Part shown: positions 8,774 to 16,345 of the stretch, in pieces
How the letters are laid out: each line of letters opens with the position of its first letter
Numbering within the stretch: the stretch's first letter is position 1
The notes under the pieces: model-generated
Database searches by the model: none
What the model was told of the DNA's origin: nothing
The model's input: only the letters and a program-made list of their open reading frames with translations
DNA from: Winogradskyella sp. MH6
GTDB taxonomy: Bacteria; Bacteroidota; Bacteroidia; Flavobacteriales; Flavobacteriaceae
Reading direction: 5' to 3'
DNA: 64,000 nucleotides
NCBI RefSeq assembly: GCF_022810765.1
Contig: NZ_CP094494.1
Location: 1,240,001 to 1,304,000, forward strand
Translations under genes and position numbers: made by a program

Positions 8774-8790
8774 TTGCTGGCTTTATTTTT
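8759..8790. terminator. Hairpin terminator overlapping the holB stop codon
   Basis: AAGCCAGC (8763-8770) pairs with GCTGGCTT (8776-8783), with A-run before and TATTTTT after. The holB TAA (8771-8773) is in the loop. The DUF4249 stop on the other strand begins at its right edge, so it likely serves both genes. Confidence 0.8.
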
Positions 8791-9635
8791 TATTCAAAAG
8801 TATAGGACGTTACATTGACTTGCGTTAACCTAAAATAGCCAAAAGCATATTGTTCTGGGTTGGTAGGATTAATACAATTTCCTCTAATTAAAGCAGAATT
8901 AGATGAAAACGGATCACCACCACTGTAATACTGTTCTATCAACAACCTCATGTAGTTGTAGTACTGTTCAGAAATACCATAAAGTTCAATATCTACCACA
9001 TCTCCAGGTTGAAACGCAGCTTCACCATTATCTTCATCATCATCCTTTTCAAAAAAGTCATGAATTTCATTGCCATTCACAAATTCGTCTGAAATATCTT
9101 CAAAATAGGGGAACAAATCTCCGTCTTCGTAATAACGAATAAGGTAGTAGTTTTCTTCATCTACAGGATCATCAAAATAGACATTCACTTCTAGTAATTC
9201 ATCATCAAAACCTCCTTCAATACTTTGCGTAATACTATTGATATCTGAAACTGACATTAACGTTTCGGTAGCTTCATAATTTTCACCATTATAGCTAACG
9301 TCTAAACGGTAGGTGTCTCCAATAACTGGAACAAAATTATCTATAGTATAATTACCATCATTTTCATCCACAAAATTGAATATGGCACCAGTATTTGTAT
9401 TAGTAACTGTAACCGTTGCTCCGCTAACGCTAGTGTCTTCCTCTGTACTAAAATATGGAGATGACATGCTCAATTTTATGGTTTGTGCATTGCCAGCTGT
9501 TCCTTTTTCCCAATCTAAAGATGCTTCTATCACCAAACGTGGTTCGGCATTATTTACATCAACATCGATGACATCTTCGCATGATGAGAAAACAATTAAT
9601 GCAATTACTAGTAAGCTTTTTATATAGTTTTTCAT
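8790..9635 (-). CDS. DUF4249 family lipoprotein
   Basis: This 281-residue protein begins MKNYIKSLLVIALIVFSSCEDVIDVD with a lipobox (FSSC). It continues with PRLVIEASLDWEKG, the characteristic start of DUF4249, a Bacteroidota envelope family. The family has beta-sandwich-like, Ig-type sequence character (TVTVTNTNTGAIFNF, NYTIDNFVPVIGDTYRLDV). Function is not established. It follows the TonB-dependent receptor by 4 nt on the same strand. This pairing recurs in Bacteroidetes and suggests a surface or periplasmic partner of the receptor. The acidic stretch near residues 190-200 (FEKDDDEDNGE) might bind a cation; that is speculation. Confidence 0.82.
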   Translation of the reverse strand: MKNYIKSLLVIALIVFSSCEDVIDVDVNNAEPRLVIEASLDWEKGTAGNAQTIKLSMSSPYFSTEEDTSVSGATVTVTNTNTGAIFNFVDENDGNYTIDNFVPVIGDTYRLDVSYNGENYEATETLMSVSDINSITQSIEGGFDDELLEVNVYFDDPVDEENYYLIRYYEDGDLFPYFEDISDEFVNGNEIHDFFEKDDDEDNGEAAFQPGDVVDIELYGISEQYYNYMRLLIEQYYSGGDPFSSNSALIRGNCINPTNPEQYAFGYFRLTQVNVTSYTFE

Positions 9636-9639
9636 GATG

Positions 9640-12015
9640 CTAAAATTTAAAGTTATAGGTTACCGAAGGAATGATTCCGAAAATTGAAATTCGAGTGGCT
9701 TCGTTTAATCCTGTTTGATTGTTTTGGTTGAAACTTATCGAAGCAGCATTTCTTCGATTATACAAGTTATAAATACCAAAAACCCACTCGCCTTTCCATC
9801 GTTTGTCATTGTCTTTGTTTGGCGAATACGTTGCCGAAACATCTAATCTGTGATATGCTGGCAATCGGTCTTCGTTTCGGTTAGAATATGTTGCAATAGA
9901 CAAGCCTTCGTAAGTATATTGTCCGTTAGGATACGTTACAGGACGACCCGTTTGGAACACAAAATTTGAACCAAACCTCCACTTATCATTGAGTTTGTAA
10001 GATCCTGTTAAGGAAATATCGTGTGTGCGGTCGTAAGGTGTATTGTACCAATCGCCATTATTGATTCCTGGTCCGCCAGCATTTCCTCCTAAAGCACGTT
10101 GCTCGGACTTTGATAAGGTATATGCTAACCAACCTGTAAAATTACCTTTGTTTTTTCGAAATAAAACCTCTAAACCATAAGCTCTAGCTTCTCCGTTTAA
10201 TATTTCGGTTTCAATATTGTTATTTCCTATTAAATCTGAACCATCAATGTAATCTATACGATTATCGACTGTTTTATAATAGGTTTCGAGCTCTAAAGTA
10301 TATTCATTGTCCTTAAGATTTCTGTAATATCCTAAAGCAAATTGATTGGATATTTGAGGCTTTATATACTGTCCACTTGGTGTCCAAACATCTAAAGGTG
10401 TTACCGAAGATGTATTAGACAAAAGATGCAAATATTGTGTGGATTTGGTATAACTAGCCTTTATTGAAGAGGCTTCATTAAGCTGATAAGAAACGCCTAA
10501 TCTTGGTTCAAAATTTCCAAAGGTTTTGATGCTTTCGCTTTTGTTGTAATAGGTTTCGCTTTCTGCTTCTCCACGCTCGTAAATGCCTAAATCGCTATTA
10601 TAAATTACAGGTTGGTTGTTGACATATGTCGTCATGCTTTGCCCACCCAATCTTGAAAATGCACTGTAACGCAAACCATAATTGAAAGCTAGTTTTTCAG
10701 AAATTTGATGCTCTGCACTTATGTAAGCTGCTCCTTCAAAAGCCCGCTTTTCGTCTAACTTTAAATAGTTAATTGCAGATGTTTCAGAAGATGGTCTTAC
10801 TTCACCAGGATTAAGGTTATAAGTTAAACCGCTAATTCCAAAATCTAGCGTAAGATCATTGTTTACGTAGTAGCCTAAATCATATTTTACATTGAAATTG
10901 GTAATGTCTGCATTCCAATCTAATTCAATAAAATCTAGTAAAATTCGATAATCGTATTTGCTGTAGATGAAAGATAGATTGGAAAATAACTTGTCGTTAA
11001 ACACATGGTTCCAGCGTAAGTTTCCTGTCGCATTTCCGTAGTTGTTTTCTATTATTTTAGATAGGTTGAAAATATCTCGACCAAAATAACCTGACAAATA
11101 CAAACGGTTATTTTTATTGATTTCGTAATTGGTCTTCAGGTTAAGATCGTAAAAAGAAATTTTATCGTCTTTAACATCTTCAATAAGCGGCATAAACAAA
11201 TGTGCATAAGAGGCTCTACCAGCTATTAAAAAAGAACCCTTATCATTAAAAATTGGTGATTCTGCAGTCAATCTACTTGAAATTAAACCAACACCACCAG
11301 TCAATCCAAATTGCTTACTGTTACCATCTTTTTGTCTAACATCGAGCACAGAAGACACTCTACCTCCATATTTTGCCGGAATATCTCCTTTATACAACTT
11401 AATGTTTTTAATAGCATCTGCATTGAATACTGAGAAAAACCCAAAGAAATGTGATGTGTTATAAATTATAGCTTCATCCAAAAGCACCAAGTTTTGGTCT
11501 GCAGCTCCTCCTCTAACATGAAAACCAGCAGAACCTTCGCCATTGTTAGTAACTCCAGGTAGTAACTGAATGGATTTAACAACATCTACCTCGCCTAAAA
11601 CCGCAGGTATTTCTTTTATTGTTTGCGAATTGAGCTTAGAAACACTCATCTGCGGTTTTCTGATGCTTACAACTTCAGATTCTTCTGCGACGATGACAAT
11701 TTCATCAAGTGATGTTGTGGATTCTTCGAGTTCAAAATTTAGTTTTTGATCTTTGTTTAAGGTTATTTCTTGTTTTATAGAAGTAAAACCCACGTAAGAA
11801 ATAACCAAAGTATAAGTACCTTCTGGAGCTGTTAGAGAGAAAAAACCGTATTCGTTTGTAGTTGCGCCATAATTGGTGTCTTTTAAGTAAACGGTTGCGC
11901 CCAAAAGCGTTTCACCATTATTAAGGTCTTTAATGGTTCCGCTTATACTGTATTGTTCTTGTGCCTGACACAAAAAGCCCGTAAATAGGAAAATGACTAA
12001 ACATAAATGTTTCAT
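9640..12015 (-). CDS. TonB-dependent outer-membrane receptor with carboxypeptidase-like N-terminal domain
   Basis: This 791-residue receptor is expected to import an unknown substrate across the outer membrane using TonB energy. Order: signal peptide (1-18), a CarboxypepD_reg-like beta domain (YSISGTIKDLNNGETLLGATVYL, about 22-110), the plug (VVKSIQLLPGVTNNGEGSAGFHVRGG, about 145-230) and a 22-strand type barrel ending in Phe (SVTYNFKF). The extra N-terminal domain is typical for Bacteroidota. It is first in a two-gene unit with the DUF4249 lipoprotein. The substrate cannot be told from the sequence; no SusD gene is adjacent, so it is not a standard polysaccharide utilisation locus. Confidence 0.9.
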   Translation of the reverse strand: MKHLCLVIFLFTGFLCQAQEQYSISGTIKDLNNGETLLGATVYLKDTNYGATTNEYGFFSLTAPEGTYTLVISYVGFTSIKQEITLNKDQKLNFELEESTTSLDEIVIVAEESEVVSIRKPQMSVSKLNSQTIKEIPAVLGEVDVVKSIQLLPGVTNNGEGSAGFHVRGGAADQNLVLLDEAIIYNTSHFFGFFSVFNADAIKNIKLYKGDIPAKYGGRVSSVLDVRQKDGNSKQFGLTGGVGLISSRLTAESPIFNDKGSFLIAGRASYAHLFMPLIEDVKDDKISFYDLNLKTNYEINKNNRLYLSGYFGRDIFNLSKIIENNYGNATGNLRWNHVFNDKLFSNLSFIYSKYDYRILLDFIELDWNADITNFNVKYDLGYYVNNDLTLDFGISGLTYNLNPGEVRPSSETSAINYLKLDEKRAFEGAAYISAEHQISEKLAFNYGLRYSAFSRLGGQSMTTYVNNQPVIYNSDLGIYERGEAESETYYNKSESIKTFGNFEPRLGVSYQLNEASSIKASYTKSTQYLHLLSNTSSVTPLDVWTPSGQYIKPQISNQFALGYYRNLKDNEYTLELETYYKTVDNRIDYIDGSDLIGNNNIETEILNGEARAYGLEVLFRKNKGNFTGWLAYTLSKSEQRALGGNAGGPGINNGDWYNTPYDRTHDISLTGSYKLNDKWRFGSNFVFQTGRPVTYPNGQYTYEGLSIATYSNRNEDRLPAYHRLDVSATYSPNKDNDKRWKGEWVFGIYNLYNRRNAASISFNQNNQTGLNEATRISIFGIIPSVTYNFKF

Positions 12016-12218
12016 TAGTGATTGTTCTTTTTTTTGATTGATAAAATTAAGGTTTGAAATGGTATAAAAATTGACTTTTACTTTATGTCTTTGTTAACGC
12101 TAATAAATTCCAAATATTTGCGAATTACGCTATGGAGACGCTTATGTGGTGTGAATTGTTACATCTTTTTAATGAAATTTTATTACTTTAATGACCTAAC
12201 AAACAGTGTATTACAAAA

Positions 12219-12250
12219 AAAGCCAGATGATACAGTAGACATCTGGCTTT
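12219..12250 (-). terminator. Hairpin terminator of the ompH-like gene
   Basis: AGCCAGATG (12221-12229) pairs with CATCTGGCT (12240-12248). On the minus strand a run of seven T follows the stem. It lies just after the ompH stop codon at 12275. Confidence 0.85.
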
Positions 12251-12274
12251 AAATTTCATTGGTATTGCAAAGAA

Positions 12275-12808
12275 TTATTCTTTTGCTTTACTTTCTTCTG
12301 TTTTTGTGTCTCCATTAAGAGCCTTAATCACAGCATCAGTTATGTCATTATCTTCTGAACCATACATTACACTACCCGCTTCGTTAGCACCAAGAATAAA
12401 TGTGTATCCATTCTTTTTACCGTAATCCTTTACAAAAGCTTTTACTTGTTTAACTAAAGTATCTATTTCTTTTTGTCCTTCAACTTGAAGCATTTTTTCT
12501 TCATTCCCTAATTGGTAGTCTTGCATTTGCTTTTTCTGACGTAAAGCCTGATACTCTTGCTCTGCTTTAGATTGATTCATTTTTTGAGCCCTAGCTTGAA
12601 AATCTTGAGCTTCAATTTGAATAGCTTTATCTAAACTGTCTGCTTTCTTATTAAAAGCATCTATTTTAGTTTGAAACTTGGCCTCAAAATCTTTTTTCTT
12701 GTTAAATTCTTTTACAACCTTGGCATTATCTACAAAAGCTATTTTGTCTTGTTCTTGACAAGATGAAAACGCAAATAATGTCGTTAGGGCAACTATTATT
12801 TTCTTCAT
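12275..12808 (-). CDS. OmpH/Skp family periplasmic chaperone-like protein
   Basis: This 177-residue protein is related to Skp, a chaperone that carries unfolded outer-membrane proteins through the periplasm. The N-terminal signal ends in FAFSSC, so unlike classical Skp it could be a lipoprotein. After IAFVDNAKVVKEFNKKKDFEAKF comes a long, highly charged helical arm (about residues 40-125) fitting the coiled-coil tentacles, then YTFILGANEAGSVMYGSEDNDITDAVIKALN, which matches the conserved C-terminal part of OmpH. It is monocistronic, with a promoter box upstream and a terminator downstream. Confidence 0.88.
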   Translation of the reverse strand: MKKIIVALTTLFAFSSCQEQDKIAFVDNAKVVKEFNKKKDFEAKFQTKIDAFNKKADSLDKAIQIEAQDFQARAQKMNQSKAEQEYQALRQKKQMQDYQLGNEEKMLQVEGQKEIDTLVKQVKAFVKDYGKKNGYTFILGANEAGSVMYGSEDNDITDAVIKALNGDTKTEESKAKE

Positions 12809-12831
12809 TATAATTTCTATTTTATTTTTTG

Positions 12832-12839
12832 CAAATGTA
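12832..12839 (-). promoter_or_regulatory. TACATTTG -7 box for the ompH-like gene
   Basis: Minus strand match to TAnnTTTG, 23 nt before the ATG at 12808. Confidence 0.6.
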
Positions 12840-13004
12840 TAAAAGTTAGTGTGTGATTTTCTTTAATTTTTTAATATTGATAAATTCTATAATTTATTTT
12901 AATTAGGATTATCAAAACCTATTGAAAACAAGCCTAAATAAAGCGCTCTAAGAGACTTTTTATTTTCTTGCTTGTCATTTAGTGTTTAGCGGCACAAAAC
13001 CTTA

Positions 13005-13877
13005 TTAAGGGTTTTTATTTAAAGAAATACTACTTTTTAAGACATAAATATGAGAAGAATACTCCTTAGTGCGCTTTCCTTTGAGATTTGAGCGCCATCC
13101 AATCCAAAATGCTTTAATGGGATTCATAAAACCAGATTTGTATTTTTCTGAAAGTAAGCTCACATAATAAGCATCAAATTTCATTGGTAAGATTTTTACC
13201 AATTTTAATTGTTCCTCGTGAAACAATTTTTCAATTGCCGTTTTTGAAAAATGCCAAAGGTGTCTCGGTACATCAAAAGCAGCCCAAAAGTTTTTATAAT
13301 GTTGCGCATCGTAACTTTTAAAGTTTGGCACTGCTATTACCAATGTTCCGTTCGGTTTTAATAAATGTTTAAAAAGTTTAATATGCATTTCTAAATTTGG
13401 TAAATGTTCTAAAACATGCCAAAGCGTAATCACATCGAAACTATTTTCTTGTAAAGTTTCTAAATGTTGAATATCGAAAACTGAATCATTGGTTTTAGAA
13501 TTTGCAATTTTTCTAGCCTTTTCATCAGGCTCTACTCCAACAACATTCCATTTATTTTTTTTTGCGGTTTCTAAAAAATCTCCTGTACCACATCCAATAT
13601 CTAAAAGTGTTTTTTCTTCAGATTGAAAAGAATTAATCAACTTCAATTTTCGCTTTAAAGAGATCGTTCTGACTAAATGATATACTTTTTCAAACAGATT
13701 TCGCTTGGCATCTGTGTGTGAAATGTAGTCTTCGCTTTTGTAATATTCTGAAAGTTTTTCGTCTTGAGGTTGCGGAAATGTTTCTAACATATCCAATGCT
13801 TCATTATGCAATAATTGAAATTCTTCTCCTGAAACGGAATGGTCTTTTACGGTTAGATATGTTGGTTTGATATTCAT
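13005..13877 (-). CDS. Class I SAM-dependent methyltransferase
   Basis: This 290-residue protein (from MNIKPTYLTVKD) carries the SAM-binding Rossmann motif LLDIGCGTGDFLETAKKN at about residues 97-114, followed by VVGVEPDEKARKIA (acidic residue for the SAM ribose) and DVITLWHVLEHLPN. It belongs to the Methyltransf_23-type group. The substrate is unknown; a C-terminal region with WRSNLKGKRTKEYSSH is basic. The start at 13877 is preferred to an upstream in-frame codon at 13910, because a hairpin repeat and a parS-like site lie just upstream. It is downstream of mnmG on the same strand, which could be incidental or co-transcription. Confidence 0.85.
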   Translation of the reverse strand: MNIKPTYLTVKDHSVSGEEFQLLHNEALDMLETFPQPQDEKLSEYYKSEDYISHTDAKRNLFEKVYHLVRTISLKRKLKLINSFQSEEKTLLDIGCGTGDFLETAKKNKWNVVGVEPDEKARKIANSKTNDSVFDIQHLETLQENSFDVITLWHVLEHLPNLEMHIKLFKHLLKPNGTLVIAVPNFKSYDAQHYKNFWAAFDVPRHLWHFSKTAIEKLFHEEQLKLVKILPMKFDAYYVSLLSEKYKSGFMNPIKAFWIGWRSNLKGKRTKEYSSHIYVLKSSISLNKNP

Positions 13878-13882
13878 TAAAT

Positions 13883-13917
13883 AGATTCTGAAACAAGTCC
13901 AGAATGACAAATTATTA
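13883..13917 (+). repeat. Short hairpin repeat, copy 1 (TTCTG..CAGAA type)
   Basis: TTCTG (13886-13890), AAACAAGTC loop, CAGAA (13900-13904), then ATGACAAATTATT. It is nearly identical to the element at 21209-21245, with a compensating base-pair change in the stem. Confidence 0.6.
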
Positions 13918-13921
13918 ATAA

Positions 13922-13937
13922 CGTTCCACGTGGAACA
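13922..13937. other. Candidate parS site (ParB-binding palindrome), downstream of mnmG
   Basis: The 14-bp perfect palindrome GTTCCACGTGGAAC is followed by A. It matches 15 of 16 bases of TGTTCCACGTGGAACA, the widespread chromosomal parS form, differing only at the first base. It is one of two copies flanking mnmG. Confidence 0.75.
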
Positions 13938-13979
13938 TATATATTTTTAATTTTTGAGACTACTTTTTTAGCAGGAATT

Positions 13980-15851
13980 TTACCTGCCTAAATACACCAA
14001 TAAAACTGAAATATCATTAGGTGATACTCCGCTAATTCGTGACGCTTGTGAAATGGTTACTGGCTGAATTTCGGTTAACTTTTGCCTTGCTTCCATACTC
14101 ATAGATTTCAGTTTTGAGTAATCGAAGTTCGATGGGATTTTTACGTTTTCAAGACGGTTTAGCTTATCAGCATTATTCTTTTCCTTTTCTATATAACCAG
14201 CATACTTTACTTGGATTTCGGTTTGCTCTATAATCTCAGAATCCAAATTGTTCTCAGAAATATAAGCATCTACAGAAGCTACTTTTCGCATATCTTCAAT
14301 AGTTATATTTGGTCGCGCATACAACTTAAACATCTTGTCTTGTTGCTTCACTTTTGCAGAATCTTTTGATTCCAAAATCGGATTTATTTCATCTGGTGTT
14401 ACACTAGTATCTTTAAAAAACTGAACAAAATTTGAAGCTTTAGATTGCTTCTCTTCCATTCGTTTTAATCGCTTTTCGGAAGCTAAACCAAGTTCGTAAC
14501 CTTTTGGTGTTAATCTAAAATCTGCATTATCTTGTCTTAAAAGCGTTCTATATTCTGCTCGAGACGTAAACATTCTGTATGGCTCTTCTGTACCTTTTGT
14601 AATTAAATCGTCTATTAAAACACCGATATAAGCTTCGTCTCTTTTCAAGGTAAATGGATCGCGTTCTTGTACTTTTAAGCTCGCATTTATACCTGCCATT
14701 AATCCTTGAGATGCTGCTTCTTCATAACCTGTTGTTCCGTTAATCTGACCAGCAAAGAATAATCCGTCAACCAACTTTGTTTCCAGAGTATGCTTTAACT
14801 GTGTAGGTGGAAAATAATCGTATTCTATAGCATAACCAGGCCTAAAAAACTTCACATTTTCAAAACCAGCTACGGAACGCAAAGCATTAAACTGAACATC
14901 TTCTGGTAAGGATGTTGAGAAGCCATTCACATAAACTTCAACTGTATTCCATCCTTCTGGCTCGACAAACAATTGATGTCTGTCCTTATCTGCAAATCGA
15001 TTAATCTTATCTTCTATTGATGGACAATAACGAGGTCCAACACTTTTAATTCTACCATTAAACATTGGTGACCTATCAAACCCTTCACGAAGTAAATCGT
15101 GCACTTCAGGACTTGTGTAGGTCATATGACAAGAGCGTTGTTCAGCCAAAGGTTTTGTAACATCTAAATATGAAAACTTCTCTGGATTTTCATCACCAGG
15201 TTGTTCAATCATTTTAGAATAATCTAATGACCTGCCATCTACCCTTGGTGGTGTTCCTGTTTTCATTCTACCGGAATCGAAACCAAGTTTAATAAGGTCT
15301 TCTGTGATTCCTGTAGCAGCTCTTTCTCCTGCTCTACCTCCACCAAAGTTTTTATCTCCGATATGAATTAAACCATTTAAAAAAGTACCATTTGTAAGCA
15401 CAACAGTTTTGGCTTTTACTTCAATTCCTAGAGAAGTTTTTACACCAACTATTTTGTGGTTTTCTATAATTAAACCAGACACCATTTCTTGATAAAAATC
15501 GAGATTTGGTGTTTGCTCTAACAACAACCTCCAATCTTCAGCAAAACGCATTCTGTCGGATTGCACTCTAGGACTCCACATTGCAGGCCCTTTAGACTTG
15601 TTAAGCATCTTGAATTGAATTGCAGAGGTATCGGATACAATTCCACTATAACCACCAAGCGCATCAATTTCTCGCACAATTTGTCCTTTTGCAATTCCAC
15701 CCATAGCAGGATTACAAGACATCTGTGCTATATTTTGAAGATTCATTGTAATTAACAACGTCTTACTTCCCATATTGGCAGCAGCAGCAGCAGCTTCACT
15801 TCCTGCGTGACCTGCACCAACTACAATCACATCGTAAACTTCATTAAACAT
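13980..15851 (-). CDS. mnmG: tRNA uridine-5-carboxymethylaminomethyl modification enzyme MnmG
   Basis: This 623-residue FAD enzyme works with MnmE to install the cmnm5 group on wobble uridine 34 of certain tRNAs. The dinucleotide-binding motif VIVVGAGHAGSEAA is at about residues 8-21; the SCNPAMGGIAKGQIVREIDALGG stretch holds the catalytic Cys region, and GTPPRVDGRS, YCPSIEDKI and GQINGTTGYEEAASQG are family hallmarks. Length is normal. Its leader and its 3' flank each carry a parS-like palindrome. In many bacteria mnmG (gidA) lies near the replication origin. Confidence 0.98.
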   Translation of the reverse strand: MFNEVYDVIVVGAGHAGSEAAAAAANMGSKTLLITMNLQNIAQMSCNPAMGGIAKGQIVREIDALGGYSGIVSDTSAIQFKMLNKSKGPAMWSPRVQSDRMRFAEDWRLLLEQTPNLDFYQEMVSGLIIENHKIVGVKTSLGIEVKAKTVVLTNGTFLNGLIHIGDKNFGGGRAGERAATGITEDLIKLGFDSGRMKTGTPPRVDGRSLDYSKMIEQPGDENPEKFSYLDVTKPLAEQRSCHMTYTSPEVHDLLREGFDRSPMFNGRIKSVGPRYCPSIEDKINRFADKDRHQLFVEPEGWNTVEVYVNGFSTSLPEDVQFNALRSVAGFENVKFFRPGYAIEYDYFPPTQLKHTLETKLVDGLFFAGQINGTTGYEEAASQGLMAGINASLKVQERDPFTLKRDEAYIGVLIDDLITKGTEEPYRMFTSRAEYRTLLRQDNADFRLTPKGYELGLASEKRLKRMEEKQSKASNFVQFFKDTSVTPDEINPILESKDSAKVKQQDKMFKLYARPNITIEDMRKVASVDAYISENNLDSEIIEQTEIQVKYAGYIEKEKNNADKLNRLENVKIPSNFDYSKLKSMSMEARQKLTEIQPVTISQASRISGVSPNDISVLLVYLGR

Positions 15852-15867
15852 TGTTGAATATTTTTAA

Positions 15868-15883
15868 TGTTCCACGTGGAACA
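15868..15883. other. Candidate parS site (ParB-binding palindrome), in the mnmG leader
   Basis: The 16-bp perfect palindrome TGTTCCACGTGGAACA, identical to a common parS consensus. It is located between the mnmG promoter box and its ATG. Confidence 0.8.
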
Positions 15884-15910
15884 ATTAGAATTTCATTAAA
15901 ATTAAACGTG

Positions 15911-15918
15911 CAAAGATA
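15911..15918 (-). promoter_or_regulatory. TATCTTTG -7 box for mnmG
   Basis: Minus strand TAnnTTTG match, about 59 nt before the mnmG ATG. The predicted leader contains the parS-like palindrome. Confidence 0.55.
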
Positions 15919-15934
15919 CATCGAAAACACAAGA

Positions 15935-16345
15935 CTAAGAACGCGTACTCAAATAGTAGTCTTCTTTAGTACGCATCAACTTAGCATCTTCATCACTCTT
16001 GTCTTTATATCCACAGTAATGTAGAATGCCGTGAATCATAACGCGAGCTAATTCATCTTCAAAAGAAACATCAAAATCTTTAGCATTATCTTCTACGCGT
16101 TCTACAGAAATGTAAATATCCCCGTGTAGTTCTTTTCCTACTGAATAATCAAAGCTGATAATGTCTGTTAACGTGTCGTGATTTAAAAAATCGACATTGA
16201 TTTTATGCAAATAATCATCAGAACAAAAGATGTAACTCAATTCTCCTTCTTTACAATTTTCTGAATTGATGGCTTTAGAAATCCACTCGGAAATCTTGGT
16301 TTCATTCTCTAATTTAAAATCGGTTTCGTAATTAAAACTAATCAT
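15935..16345 (-). CDS. ybeY: rRNA maturation endoribonuclease YbeY
   Basis: This 136-residue zinc-dependent endoribonuclease is involved in 16S rRNA 3'-end maturation and ribosome quality control. The family core is visible: LTDIISFDYSVGKELHGDIYIS, then RVMIHGILHYCGYKDKSDED. The first two zinc ligands (HGILH) are present, but the third His of the usual HGxLHxxGYDH motif is replaced by Asp (GYKD). I believe this is usual in Bacteroidota, and Asp could still bind zinc. Its ATG overlaps the 3' end of the DUF4175 gene by 8 bp, so the two are co-translated. Confidence 0.93.
   Translation of the reverse strand: MISFNYETDFKLENETKISEWISKAINSENCKEGELSYIFCSDDYLHKINVDFLNHDTLTDIISFDYSVGKELHGDIYISVERVEDNAKDFDVSFEDELARVMIHGILHYCGYKDKSDEDAKLMRTKEDYYLSTRS

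Noticed and set aside
8903..9142. His/Gln/Leu-rich plus-strand frame in the DUF4249 gene
   Set aside because: Shadow frame produced by acidic codons of the true gene.
12990..13018. AAAACCTT..AAGGGTTTT hairpin at the end of the methyltransferase gene
   Set aside because: It has a mismatch, overlaps the coding end and lacks a T-run; too weak to call a terminator.
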